From Thermodesulfobium narugense DSM 14796 (GTDB lineage: Bacteria; Thermodesulfobiota; Thermodesulfobiia; Thermodesulfobiales; Thermodesulfobiaceae), in contig NC_015499.1 in assembly GCF_000212395.1 (NCBI RefSeq), forward strand, positions 957,501 to 1,021,500: a DNA stretch of 64,000 nt. Direction: 5' to 3'. A program made the translations under genes and the position numbers. Positions 8,063 to 17,097 of the stretch are shown here, one piece after another (position 1 is the stretch's first letter; each line of letters begins with the position of its first letter). The notes under the pieces were generated by a model. That model was given only the letters and a program-made list of their open reading frames with translations. It made no database searches and was not told where the DNA came from.

Positions 8063-8959
8063 TTACTTTTCTAATTTATCTAGCGATTTGTAGTATTCCT
8101 TTTTTATAGTTTTTTCAGTTAATTTAGCATAAATATTTGTAGTATTAATATTTTCGTGACCCAAAATTTCTTGAATATACTTTAATTCTACTCCTTGATT
8201 GAGCAAGAAGGTCGCTAAAGAGTGCCTAAGTTGGTGAGGTGTAATACTTTTTCCAGTTTGAGTTTTCCATGTATTAGACACAATATATCTAATCATTCTT
8301 TCACTAATTCTACTCTTTAGTCTTGAAATAAAAAGATACCTACATTTTGTTTTTAGCTTTAGTCTCTCAGTAATATATTGTTTCAAAAAATTTTTTGTAA
8401 AATTTGTAAAAAAGACAACTCTCTCTTTGTTTCCCTTTCCAATTACCCTAATTTCATTTCTATCAAGATTAATATCTTCTAGCTTTATATTTTTTAATTC
8501 ACTTATTCTTATACCTGTATTAAACAACAAAAGAATAATAAGAGAGTTTCTAAAACTGTAAAAATTACTGGATGTAAAATTCTTGTTAATTACATCAGCT
8601 ACATCAGAATAATTTAAATACTTTGGAAGTATTCTATCCTTTTTTGGATTTTTTAAGGTTAAAGATAATTTGTTATTTATAACGTTAAACTTATAAAGAT
8701 AATTTAAAAATGACTTAACTGCAGAAATTTTTCTTGAAACAGAACTTTTTTTTAATAATTTTGAATTTTGATCTTCTATCAGCCAATCATAAGTTAACTT
8801 TGTTATTTCAAGTTCATTTAAATTATTTTTTGAATTTTTTAAAAATTCAAACCAGCTAATAAGGTCACTTCTATATGCTCTAATAGTATTATTAGAGCAT
8901 AGCTTACTAAACTGTAAATAATCTAAAAAATCTAAAATCTGATCTTTATTTATTTTCAT
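8063..8959 (-). CDS. xerC: Tyrosine recombinase XerC/XerD
   Basis: A 298-residue tyrosine recombinase with an N-terminal SAM-like core-binding domain (about 1-100) and a C-terminal catalytic domain. The catalytic residues are visible: Arg in TGIRISELK, H-x-x-R in PHQLRHS, His in GHENINTTNIY and the nucleophile Tyr in IYAKL. Xer recombinases resolve chromosome dimers at dif sites. Position after topA-trmFO matches the usual topA-trmFO-xerC (codV) order, which supports a housekeeping XerC-type role over a phage integrase. It overlaps trmFO by 14 bases. XerC and XerD cannot be distinguished here; a single Xer may serve this organism. Confidence 0.92.
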   Translation of the reverse strand: MKINKDQILDFLDYLQFSKLCSNNTIRAYRSDLISWFEFLKNSKNNLNELEITKLTYDWLIEDQNSKLLKKSSVSRKISAVKSFLNYLYKFNVINNKLSLTLKNPKKDRILPKYLNYSDVADVINKNFTSSNFYSFRNSLIILLLFNTGIRISELKNIKLEDINLDRNEIRVIGKGNKERVVFFTNFTKNFLKQYITERLKLKTKCRYLFISRLKSRISERMIRYIVSNTWKTQTGKSITPHQLRHSLATFLLNQGVELKYIQEILGHENINTTNIYAKLTEKTIKKEYYKSLDKLEK

Positions 8960-10286
8960 AGTCGTATTTGAAATCAGAAAGATATTTATTTAAGTCATGT
9001 AAAGACCTCTTTACATATTCTTCGTATCTTCTTTTCTTGTCCATCTTCTTTAAAATGGGTGGCAATAAACCAAATGATACGTTCATTGGAGCAGGCTTTT
9101 CAACTGAAACACTAATAATATGATTTATCAAAGAACCTAAAACTGTTGTTTTTGGTAAGACGAGATGAGGTTTTCCTTGAATTTTCAGATGTAAATTTAT
9201 TGCAGCCAATAATCCTGTTGCAATCGCCTCAACATAACCTTCTGTTCCAGTAATCTGCCCTGCAAAAAACAGATTGTTAAACTTTTTTGACTCTAAACTT
9301 TCTTTAATTAACGAGGAAGGGTTAAAATAAATATTTTTATGCATTACTCCGTATCTTACAAATTCTGCATTCTTTAGGGCAGGAATAAGCCTAAATATTT
9401 TATCTTGTTCTTTAAAAGGGAGTCTGGTTTGAAATCCAACCATATTAAATAAAGTTTTATCTTTATTTTCAGGTCTAAGCTGAACTACACAATAGGGTTC
9501 TTTATTTGTTTTAGGATCTTTTAACCCCCTTGGCTTTAATGGACCATACAAAAGAGTATCTCTACCTCTTCTAGCCAATTCTTCTATTGGCAAGCAACCT
9601 TCAAAATATCTTTCTTCATCAGGAAAATGACTTCTTATACTGTCTGCTTTTATAAGTTCTTCATAAAAGAAATCATATTCTTTCTCTGACATGGGACAGT
9701 TTAAATATGCGCTATCTCCTTTATTATACCTGTTTGCCCAGAATGCAAAATTTAAATCGATAGAATCATACTTTATAATAGGTGATGTAGCATCATAAAA
9801 GTACAAGTCTTTACTACCCAAAAATTTTTGAAAATATTTAAACAAATTTTCAGATGTTAAAGGTCCAGTTGCTACTATAGTAAAAGTGTTTTCCGGAATC
9901 TCTCTCACTTCTTCCCTAATAACATTAACATTGGGATAAGAGAGTATCTTATTAGTAACATGCCTGGAAAACTCTTCTCTATCAACTGCAAGTGCTTGCC
10001 CAGCTTCTACTGAGGAAACTTCAGCTAATCTTATAAGGTTAGATCCTAAGATTTTAATCTCTTCTTTAAGCAAGCCTGAAGCCGAGAAAATATTTTTATT
10101 CCCTAATGAATTACTGCATACAAGTTCCGCAAATAGATCCGTTTTGTGAACAGGAGTTTTGACTTTCGGTCTCATTTCATAAACGTTAATCAAATATCCT
10201 TTTTCTAGCAAAAAAAGAGCTGCTTCGCTTCCTGCTAAACCTGCGCCTATTATATTAATTCTATCTCTCTCTTTGTTAAAATACAT
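8946..10286 (-). CDS. trmFO: Methylenetetrahydrofolate-tRNA-(uracil-5-)-methyltransferase TrmFO
   Basis: TrmFO makes 5-methyluridine at tRNA position 54 using methylene-THF and FADH2. The N-terminus has the FAD-binding IIGAGLAGSEAA motif, followed by the family block Y-E-M-R-P and E-L-V-C-S-N-S-L. The segment F-A-G-Q-I-T-G-T-E-G-Y-V-E-A near the C-terminus is diagnostic. Length is 446 residues, as expected. It is directly downstream of topA and overlaps xerC, a conserved order in Firmicutes and relatives. Confidence 0.96.
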   Translation of the reverse strand: MYFNKERDRINIIGAGLAGSEAALFLLEKGYLINVYEMRPKVKTPVHKTDLFAELVCSNSLGNKNIFSASGLLKEEIKILGSNLIRLAEVSSVEAGQALAVDREEFSRHVTNKILSYPNVNVIREEVREIPENTFTIVATGPLTSENLFKYFQKFLGSKDLYFYDATSPIIKYDSIDLNFAFWANRYNKGDSAYLNCPMSEKEYDFFYEELIKADSIRSHFPDEERYFEGCLPIEELARRGRDTLLYGPLKPRGLKDPKTNKEPYCVVQLRPENKDKTLFNMVGFQTRLPFKEQDKIFRLIPALKNAEFVRYGVMHKNIYFNPSSLIKESLESKKFNNLFFAGQITGTEGYVEAIATGLLAAINLHLKIQGKPHLVLPKTTVLGSLINHIISVSVEKPAPMNVSFGLLPPILKKMDKKRRYEEYVKRSLHDLNKYLSDFKYDYENK

Positions 10287-10289
10287 TTT

Positions 10290-12470
10290 CTATTCTTTTA
10301 TAGGTTCTTCAACCTTAAGGTTTTCGCTAATACCCGGTAGTTTGAAACTATAAAAATCACAATCCTTATTCACACACTTATAATATGGTTTGCCTTTTTT
10401 ACTAAAAGTCCTAATTAATTGACCACCACACTTTGGACACCTTTGTTCAACCTTCTTTCCATAAGGAAGAGTCCCCTTACATTCTGGGTATCTTGAGCAA
10501 GCTAAAAACTTTCCAAATTTGCTTCTCTTCTCAACCATTTTGCTGCCACATATTGGGCATTCAACATCTGATTCTTTAACATCAATTTCGTTTTTCTTCA
10601 AACTTTCTTCATTGCTATTTTGTTCACTATTAGAAGAGTCCTCAAAGGGTAATTTGCCTTTACACTCTGGATATCTTGAGCAAGAGTAAAATCTGCCAAA
10701 TTTACTAATTCTTAGTTTCATATCAGAACCACATATTGGGCATTTTTTCTCTGAAGCCAAAGAGCTAAGAACTTCACTTGAAGTTTCTTCAAAATTATGA
10801 AGACTCATTTCAAACGGTTGATAAAAATTCTTAAGAAGTTTTACCCTATCCTCTTCATTAAAAACTTTATCTAGGTCGCTTTCCATTTTTGCAGTAAATT
10901 CATAATCCACAATGTTAGGAAAGTATTTAATTAATATATCTGTTACTTCTTCACCAATTTTTGTAGGAATTAAAATTTTCCCCTCCTTTCTAACATAATT
11001 TCTCTCTTGAAGAGTGATGATAGTAGGTGCATATGTAGAAGGCCTACCAATACCAAGCTCTTCTAATCTTTTTACAAGAGTAGCCTCAGTATATCTAGGA
11101 GGTGGGGAAAGAAATCCTTCAATTTTATCAATAGAAATTATTTCATAAAGCTTTCCCTCTGTTAATTTAGGAAAAACTTCATCATTTTCTTCAGTTTCTT
11201 TTTCTTCGTCCCACAAAACCATATATCCAGGGAATTTTAAATTTAAAAACCTGGCGAAAAAATTATAATTTTTGGCTTCACCTTTAATCTCAAGAGAATC
11301 ATAGATTGCGTTTGCCATCTGGCTTGCCATAAATCTTTTCCAGATGAGATCGTATAAAAGATAATATTCTTTACCAAGATACTGCTTTATTTCGTCCGGC
11401 AATCTAAAAACCGAAGTGGGTCTTATAGCTTCATGTGCTTCCTGACTGCCTTTATTCTTTTTTGGATAATATTTTTTATAAAAGTCTTCTCCGAATAATT
11501 TTATAATTAACTCCTTTGCACTTTCTTGTGCTTCAAGAGAAACGTTGAAAGAATCTGTTCTCATATATGTAATTAATCCTGTGCTTCCTTCAGGACCAAT
11601 TTGAAGACCTTCGTATAATGATTGAGCTAATTTCATTGTTTTCTTCAAGCTAAAACCGTGTTTTTTTTGCGCCTCTTGCTGAAGAGTGCTAGTGATAAAA
11701 GGAAAGGGGGAACTTTTTTTCTTTTCTTTTGTTTCTAAACTTTTTATAGCAAGTTTTGCTCCATCTAATCTTTTAAGAACTTCCTCAGCTTCATTTTCAT
11801 CAAAAAATTTTACAGGATTATATTTTTTATCACATAACTTCAATGTAAACTCTTTGTTGTTGTCATCTAAACATTTGATCTGAAAGGTATAATATTTTTT
11901 TATTTCAAAATTTCTTATTTCTCTTTCTCTCTCAACTACCATCCTTAGCGCAACTGATTGGACTCTGCCTGCAGAAAGCCCTCTTTGAAGAGTTTTCCAG
12001 AGGAACGGAGATATCTTGTATCCTATTATTCTATCTAAAATCCTTCTTGCCTTTTGTGCTTCAATAAGTTTTGTATCTAAATCTCTTGGCTGCTTCATTG
12101 CTTCTTTTACAGCCTTTTCAGTAATTTCATTGAAATAAACTCTTTTGTATTGACCATCCTTTAAATTGAGGACTTCTTTTAAATGCCATGCTATTGCCTC
12201 GCCCTCCCTATCAGGATCTGGAGCAAGGTAAACTATTTTTGCATCCTTCACCTCTTTTCTTAAATCCTCAATAAGTTTACTTTTCTCTTTCATAATTCTG
12301 AAAGTCGGTTCAAAATTGTTATCTATATCAATACCAAGTCTCGTTTTTGGCAAGTCGCGAACATGACCCTTCGATGCTAAAATCTTTAAAGACTTGCCAA
12401 GAATCTTAGAAAGAGTTTTTGTTTTTGATGGAGACTCAACAATCATTACTTTCTTCTTACTTTCAGACAT
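10290..12470 (-). CDS. topA: DNA topoisomerase I
   Basis: A type IA topoisomerase of 726 residues that relaxes negative supercoils. It shows the N-terminal Toprim domain (IVESPSKTKT, then DPDREGEAIAWHL), the catalytic tyrosine in TYMRTDS, and S-A-G-R-V-Q-S-V-A. The C-terminus carries three four-cysteine zinc ribbons; the first two have C-P-I-C-G-S and C-S-R-Y-P-E-C-K-G, the last is shorter. ATG 12470 is chosen because it lies five bases after GGAGG; the alternative TTG is one codon upstream. The start overlaps the stop of the ILEI-domain gene (TGATG), indicating translational coupling. Confidence 0.96.
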   Translation of the reverse strand: MSESKKKVMIVESPSKTKTLSKILGKSLKILASKGHVRDLPKTRLGIDIDNNFEPTFRIMKEKSKLIEDLRKEVKDAKIVYLAPDPDREGEAIAWHLKEVLNLKDGQYKRVYFNEITEKAVKEAMKQPRDLDTKLIEAQKARRILDRIIGYKISPFLWKTLQRGLSAGRVQSVALRMVVEREREIRNFEIKKYYTFQIKCLDDNNKEFTLKLCDKKYNPVKFFDENEAEEVLKRLDGAKLAIKSLETKEKKKSSPFPFITSTLQQEAQKKHGFSLKKTMKLAQSLYEGLQIGPEGSTGLITYMRTDSFNVSLEAQESAKELIIKLFGEDFYKKYYPKKNKGSQEAHEAIRPTSVFRLPDEIKQYLGKEYYLLYDLIWKRFMASQMANAIYDSLEIKGEAKNYNFFARFLNLKFPGYMVLWDEEKETEENDEVFPKLTEGKLYEIISIDKIEGFLSPPPRYTEATLVKRLEELGIGRPSTYAPTIITLQERNYVRKEGKILIPTKIGEEVTDILIKYFPNIVDYEFTAKMESDLDKVFNEEDRVKLLKNFYQPFEMSLHNFEETSSEVLSSLASEKKCPICGSDMKLRISKFGRFYSCSRYPECKGKLPFEDSSNSEQNSNEESLKKNEIDVKESDVECPICGSKMVEKRSKFGKFLACSRYPECKGTLPYGKKVEQRCPKCGGQLIRTFSKKGKPYYKCVNKDCDFYSFKLPGISENLKVEEPIKE

Positions 12471-13498
12471 CAAAACCTCCCATTTTGCGGCAGTGAAAAA
12501 ACTAAGATTTTAGAATCAGGACTCAAGCCATCAAGATAAATTGTCGGAAGTGGTTTTTTATTAATTAGTTTAATAAAGCTTGATTCATCTAATTTCTCTG
12601 GGGGAACATAATATAACTCTGATATAGTTGAAGATCTTTCTTCAAGTGCTTTTTTTTCTTTTACATCAAGAATAAATACATGGCTATATCCATAATACCC
12701 AAGAGGAACCAAGTGCAATCCCATTTGATTTAGAAGCATATAGGAATCACTATCCATTTTTCTTGTAGCTTCTATATTTATTACACCCAGCAAAAAAGCA
12801 TTTTTTGGTACAGATTGAAGGTAGTTAACCAGGGCAGCATTTTCTTGATGATGAAAAGATGTATCGAAATTGCCTTGACTAATTATTTTGCCATTATTTG
12901 GATCTATAGCAATCAAGAAGTAGCCTAGATTTTTAGGGAAATATTTTTTTCCATCAATTTCAATATAGCTTCCACTTTTAAGACCATAACTTACAAGCTT
13001 TACTTCACATCTCAACTTATCTTTAAAAGGATAGATACCTGGTCCGAAAATAACATTATAACCAAAATTTTCTAAAAATTCTCTTGCCTGAGTAAACTTT
13101 ATATTATTTGGTAAATATGGTATTACACCTTTTTCGATGGCATCTTTTAATGTTCCATCAAAAACCTTTTTCACATTTTCATTGGGTTGTAAATTATCAG
13201 AAACAAACAACCCAATTTCTTTAATTCCACTTATGTGTTCACTAGAAATAAAGTCAGCTAAATCCTGAATCGTCTCAAATTTTTTTTTGCTTGTAAGAAT
13301 CAAATCTTTAATTTTACTTAAAGATGATTGTTCACCAAGAACAACTACCATTCCATTCCCCAATCTCAAACTTAAAGTGCTTTCCTGTGAATAGGCAGCT
13401 GTTTTAAGAAAGACAAAGTTGAGTATAAATACAAAAACAAAAAAATAAAAAATAAGACTAACAACTCTATTAGGAGAAAAGCCTTTTATAAATTTCAT
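12470..13498 (-). CDS. Exported ILEI/FAM3-like domain protein
   Basis: An N-terminal hydrophobic segment (about residues 12-35) looks like a signal peptide or anchor. The C-terminal half (about 165-277) has G-S-Y-I-E-I-D-G-K-K-Y-F-P, I-D-P-N-N-G-K-I, F-D-T and a K-N-A-F-L-L-G-V-I segment. That order is typical of the interleukin-like EMT inducer (ILEI/FAM3) fold, in animals a secreted signalling and surface-glycan domain. Its bacterial role is unknown, perhaps carbohydrate binding at the envelope. I do not recognise the N-terminal half. I favour ATG 13498 (GAGG seven bases before it), which overlaps the end of hemC; ATG 13537 is also possible. It lies between hemC and topA with coupled junctions. 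Confidence 0.7.
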   Translation of the reverse strand: MKFIKGFSPNRVVSLIFYFFVFVFILNFVFLKTAAYSQESTLSLRLGNGMVVVLGEQSSLSKIKDLILTSKKKFETIQDLADFISSEHISGIKEIGLFVSDNLQPNENVKKVFDGTLKDAIEKGVIPYLPNNIKFTQAREFLENFGYNVIFGPGIYPFKDKLRCEVKLVSYGLKSGSYIEIDGKKYFPKNLGYFLIAIDPNNGKIISQGNFDTSFHHQENAALVNYLQSVPKNAFLLGVINIEATRKMDSDSYMLLNQMGLHLVPLGYYGYSHVFILDVKEKKALEERSSTISELYYVPPEKLDESSFIKLINKKPLPTIYLDGLSPDSKILVFSLPQNGRF

Positions 13499-14363
13499 TA
13501 GCAACCTCATTTTTATCCTTTTTAAAATCTTCTTCAAATAAAACTCTTCTTATATTACCATCTTTTTCTATAAAAGCAGAAATTTTAAAAGATTTGTTTT
13601 TAATAGGACAAACATAACAGCCAAAGGGAATTTGACACCCACCACCAATCAGCTTTAAAACCCTTCTTTCGATATCTGTTGAAATTCTTGTATTAAAATC
13701 ATCTAAAAATTTTATAATTTTGGCAAACCTATTGAAATCCTTTCTCCTTCCTTGAATAGCAAGAGCACCCTGTGCTACGGCAGGAACAAAGGTAAACGGA
13801 TCAAGAGTAATGTAATTTCTTTTTATTCCAAGCCTATTTAAAGCAGCTTTTGCCATTATAAGATAATCACAGAAACCTTCATCAAGTTTTTTTAATCTAG
13901 TATCAATATTTCCTCTTATATCCTTAATTTCTTTAAATGTAAAGAAATTATTTAAAAGAGATATCCTTCTTAGACTGCTAGTTGCAAATACTGAGTTTGG
14001 ACTAATATCATCTAAATTTTCAATACTTAATTCTTTTCTTGGTACAATCACATCAGATGGATCTTCTCTTACAGGAACAGCGAAAATTTCTAGTTCGCTT
14101 ACAGCTTCTGCAGGCATGTCTTTCATACTGTGTACAGCTAAATCTATATCTTTATTCAAGAGTGCCTCTTCAATTTCTTTAACAAACAATCCTCTTTCAG
14201 GAGCTTCGTGTAGTGCAACCATAAGTTTATCGCCTGTAGTTTTAATGATCTTTATTTCTATTTTAATTGTACTATCAAATTTGTTAATAAATTCGGCTAC
14301 ATATCTTGCCTGAGTAAGAGCGAGTTTACTTCCGCGAGTACCAATTACGATTCTTTCGATCAA
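13470..14363 (-). CDS. hemC: Porphobilinogen deaminase (hydroxymethylbilane synthase)
   Basis: HemC joins four porphobilinogens into hydroxymethylbilane in tetrapyrrole synthesis. It starts I-G-T-R-G-S-K-L-A-L-T-Q-A, has H-S-M-K-D-M-P and T-S-S-L-R-R segments, and a dipyrromethane-attachment cysteine in GGGCQIPFG. Length is 297 residues, as expected. The start is TTG 14363, nine bases after AAGGAG. It follows hemX by 12 bases in a hemA-hemX-hemC order seen in many Gram-positives. hemB and hemD are not in the window. Confidence 0.95.
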   Translation of the reverse strand: MIERIVIGTRGSKLALTQARYVAEFINKFDSTIKIEIKIIKTTGDKLMVALHEAPERGLFVKEIEEALLNKDIDLAVHSMKDMPAEAVSELEIFAVPVREDPSDVIVPRKELSIENLDDISPNSVFATSSLRRISLLNNFFTFKEIKDIRGNIDTRLKKLDEGFCDYLIMAKAALNRLGIKRNYITLDPFTFVPAVAQGALAIQGRRKDFNRFAKIIKFLDDFNTRISTDIERRVLKLIGGGCQIPFGCYVCPIKNKSFKISAFIEKDGNIRRVLFEEDFKKDKNEVANEIYKRLFS

Positions 14364-14375
14364 ATGAGTTCTCCT

Positions 14376-15188
14376 TTACCTAAAATTGTGGAAGGTAATA
14401 GTAAAATAACTAAGAAAAATTGATAGAAAAGTTAAAATTGTAGAAATCAAGACCAACAAGGAAAGTTTTTCTGTCATCACTCTAGTTTTTTTTCTTACTA
14501 TTATATATATTAAAAACATTAACCATAATACAACATTAAACACATTGTTTGGATCAATCAAATAGAAACCATTATATATTTCTTTTAATATTAAAAAACC
14601 AAGAAATATTGAAACGGTTAAAAAACCAAATCCTAAAGAAATAAAAGTCAAAATCTTTTTATCAAGCTCTGGCAGCGAAGGCAAAAGTTTTATAAAGGGT
14701 CCAAATCTTTTATGTTTCACCCTCCATCTTTCGTAAAAGAAAAAGAAAGAAAGTATAAAAGAAGATAAAAATAAAGTTTGAGCAATAGATGCAAAAATAT
14801 AATGATAAAATAAAAGGATATGAGGGAAATTTTTATTATAAATGTTTGTAGCAATAATTATTTGTGAAAATTCGAATATTTCTGAGTGAATAAGAAAAAA
14901 TAAAGAAAATAAAATAACAAATAGAGCAATAATTCTCCAACTTTCTTTAAAATTAAAGTATATAAAAACAAGCAACAAAAAAGTACTAATTAATTTTTCG
15001 TAAATGAAAATATTAATATAAAAAAACTGTAAACTCAAAAACAATCTTATAATATAAACCCCTAAATCAAAAAAACAAAGCAAAGCCAAAAATATAGAAA
15101 AATATATATTGATTTTATTTTTTTTGAAAACATTTAAAATAGAGAAAAAAATAGACAGAACAATTAAGTCGATAGCTACTAAAATCAT
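14376..15188 (-). CDS. hemX: HemX/CcsA-like integral membrane protein
   Basis: A 270-residue protein with about eight hydrophobic membrane segments and little soluble sequence. Its location between hemA and hemC, with ATGA overlap of its start with the hemA stop, matches HemX. That CcsA-family membrane protein influences glutamyl-tRNA reductase levels in Bacillus. The sequence resembles cytochrome c assembly (CcsA/CcmC-type) proteins in layout. The tryptophan-rich haem motif WGxxWxWD of true CcsA is not evident, so a HemX-type role is preferred. The symbol rests mainly on gene context. Confidence 0.7.
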   Translation of the reverse strand: MILVAIDLIVLSIFFSILNVFKKNKINIYFSIFLALLCFFDLGVYIIRLFLSLQFFYINIFIYEKLISTFLLLVFIYFNFKESWRIIALFVILFSLFFLIHSEIFEFSQIIIATNIYNKNFPHILLFYHYIFASIAQTLFLSSFILSFFFFYERWRVKHKRFGPFIKLLPSLPELDKKILTFISLGFGFLTVSIFLGFLILKEIYNGFYLIDPNNVFNVVLWLMFLIYIIVRKKTRVMTEKLSLLVLISTILTFLSIFLSYFTITFHNFR

Positions 15189-16480
15189 TTTGACTCCTTG
15201 TGTTTACCAAAATCTGGCAATAGTGAATCAGAATTTAAATTAAATAAAAGTTCCGTTATATTAATTATATTTTCTAAATTCTTATCATTGATGTGTCGTT
15301 TTAATTGGACAGTTGGATTGTGTAATATTTTTTTTACTATAGCCTTAGTCATAGCATCTATTTGTTCAATTTCTTTCTCTGAGAGCTTTCCTTCTAACTT
15401 AGAAAGAGTTTTTTCTACTTCAGCCTTTCTAATTTTTTCTGCACCTATTCTAATTCTTGAAATAGTAGGAATAATTTTATTAAGATAGCACCAGTGATTA
15501 AATAATTTTAACTCTTCTTCAATTATTTCTTCTACTCTAGGTACTTCTTTCAATCTTTTATTTCTATTTTTTTCGACAACTTTAGTTAAATCGTCAATAT
15601 TGTACAAAAAAACGTTTTCTAAGTTATTAACTTTTGGATCTATGTCTCTCGGAATAGCAATGTCAATCATAAATAAAGATTCAGCTCTTTTGCTTGTACT
15701 TTTTTTAACTAAATCAAAAGGAAAGATGTAATCACAAGAACCAGTAGAAGAAAGTACAATATCAACTTCGTTTAATATTTCAAATCTTTTTTCGAAATCT
15801 AAAAATTTACCGTTAAATTCATTAGAAATTTCAATTCCTTTTTCCTTACTCCTATTGCTAATAAATATATTTGAAACACCATGATTCTTTAAAGTTTTTA
15901 AAAAAAGTTTAGACATTTTGCCCGCGCCAACTACCAAAATTTTCTTTTTTTCTATGGATCCAAAAATTGAATTAGCAAGTTCAATAGCAACAGTTGCAAC
16001 GCTTAAGTTGCCCTTTCCTATTTGAGTTTCTGTTCTTACTCTTTTTCCAACTCTTATAGCTTGAGAAATCAAATGATTTAATATCAAACCGCTAAACTTA
16101 TTTGTGCTCGCAACTTCCTGAGCATCTTTAATTTGAGAAAGAATTTGACTTTCTCCTACTACTAAAGAGTCAAGACTGGAGGCTACAATAAACAAATGCT
16201 TAGCAACTTGAATATCTTCAAAATAATAAGTAAATTTTCTCATAGACTCTTTGGGAATATTCGCAATATATGAAAAAAATTCTATTATATCTTTTTTGGG
16301 ATTCACACATATAACTTCAGTTCTATTGCATGTAGAAATAATAATTGCTTCATCAGGTTCAACAATAGAAAAAAGAGTTTTTAAACCTGAAATTAAACTA
16401 TTGTAACTTGGAAAAGAGATTTTTTCCCTGATATCTACTGTTGCGCTCTTATAGTTAAGGCCCAACAATTTTAATTGCAA
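15185..16480 (-). CDS. hemA: Glutamyl-tRNA reductase
   Basis: HemA reduces glutamyl-tRNA to glutamate-1-semialdehyde, the committed step of C5 tetrapyrrole synthesis. The N-terminal catalytic domain has S-T-C-N-R-T-E with the active-site cysteine. Next come G-E-S-Q-I-L-S-Q and the NADPH-binding V-V-G-A-G-K-M, and a C-terminal helical dimerisation domain. Length is 431 residues. The start TTG 16480 overlaps the end of the precorrin-2 dehydrogenase gene by 10 bases, and the stop overlaps hemX, so the tetrapyrrole genes form one transcription and translation unit. Confidence 0.96.
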   Translation of the reverse strand: MQLKLLGLNYKSATVDIREKISFPSYNSLISGLKTLFSIVEPDEAIIISTCNRTEVICVNPKKDIIEFFSYIANIPKESMRKFTYYFEDIQVAKHLFIVASSLDSLVVGESQILSQIKDAQEVASTNKFSGLILNHLISQAIRVGKRVRTETQIGKGNLSVATVAIELANSIFGSIEKKKILVVGAGKMSKLFLKTLKNHGVSNIFISNRSKEKGIEISNEFNGKFLDFEKRFEILNEVDIVLSSTGSCDYIFPFDLVKKSTSKRAESLFMIDIAIPRDIDPKVNNLENVFLYNIDDLTKVVEKNRNKRLKEVPRVEEIIEEELKLFNHWCYLNKIIPTISRIRIGAEKIRKAEVEKTLSKLEGKLSEKEIEQIDAMTKAIVKKILHNPTVQLKRHINDKNLENIINITELLFNLNSDSLLPDFGKHKESK

Positions 16481-17091
16481 TTTTCAATCATCGCCTTAAT
16501 TTCAGACAGGCTTTTCCCTCTTCGAAAATATTTAAAAGCTTTACGCGAACAATTAAGTAATATTTTTTCTTTTTCTTCCGGAAGATAATTTCTATTTTTA
16601 ATATCTTCTCTTAAAGATTCTAAATATTTAATAATGCTATCAAAATTTGAATTAAAATCCTTCTCAAATTCTTCCCTAAAAACTCTTGATAATGATGGTG
16701 CTTTACCAAATGTAGAAAAAGCAATCAAAAAATTTTCGTAGGATATTATAGATGGCACTATAAAGGCACAAAGTTCAGGATCATCTACTACATTCACAAG
16801 TTTATTATTTCTTCTTGATTCTAAAGAGATCAATTTATTCACATCCCTTTTATTTGTCGCTGCAATTATTATGTCAAATTTTAGGGTGTCACCATTTTCA
16901 AAACATTTTTTTAAATAAACAAAGTTATTCTTTTTAATTTCTTTCTCCATCTCAGAACATATTTCAGGAGCAATAATAGTTATATTTGTGGAGAATTTTT
17001 TGAATAACAAAACTTTTCTATATGCCACCTTTCCTCCACCAATAACTAATATAGCTTTATCATCTAAATTTACTAAAAATGGAAAGTACAT
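16471..17091 (-). CDS. Precorrin-2 dehydrogenase / sirohydrochlorin ferrochelatase (CysG N-terminal-like)
   Basis: A 206-residue, Met8/SirC-type protein that oxidises precorrin-2 to sirohydrochlorin with NAD, and in some members also inserts iron to give siroheme. It has the Y-F-P-F-L-V-N-L start, the NAD-binding V-I-G-G-G-K-V-A-Y-R-K, and N-V-V-D-D-P-E-L-C-A-F-I-V-P. Siroheme is needed for sulfite and nitrite reductases and for the alternative heme pathway, fitting an anaerobic sulfur or nitrogen metabolism. It sits immediately upstream of hemA. The uroporphyrinogen-III methyltransferase partner is not in the window. Confidence 0.92.
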   Translation of the reverse strand: MYFPFLVNLDDKAILVIGGGKVAYRKVLLFKKFSTNITIIAPEICSEMEKEIKKNNFVYLKKCFENGDTLKFDIIIAATNKRDVNKLISLESRRNNKLVNVVDDPELCAFIVPSIISYENFLIAFSTFGKAPSLSRVFREEFEKDFNSNFDSIIKYLESLREDIKNRNYLPEEKEKILLNCSRKAFKYFRRGKSLSEIKAMIENCN

Positions 17092-17097
17092 CTTATT

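Noticed and set aside
8063-8959. Tyrosine recombinase as integrase of a mobile element
   Set aside because: It sits in the usual topA-trmFO-xerC order, with no att-like repeats, phage genes or tRNA nearby.
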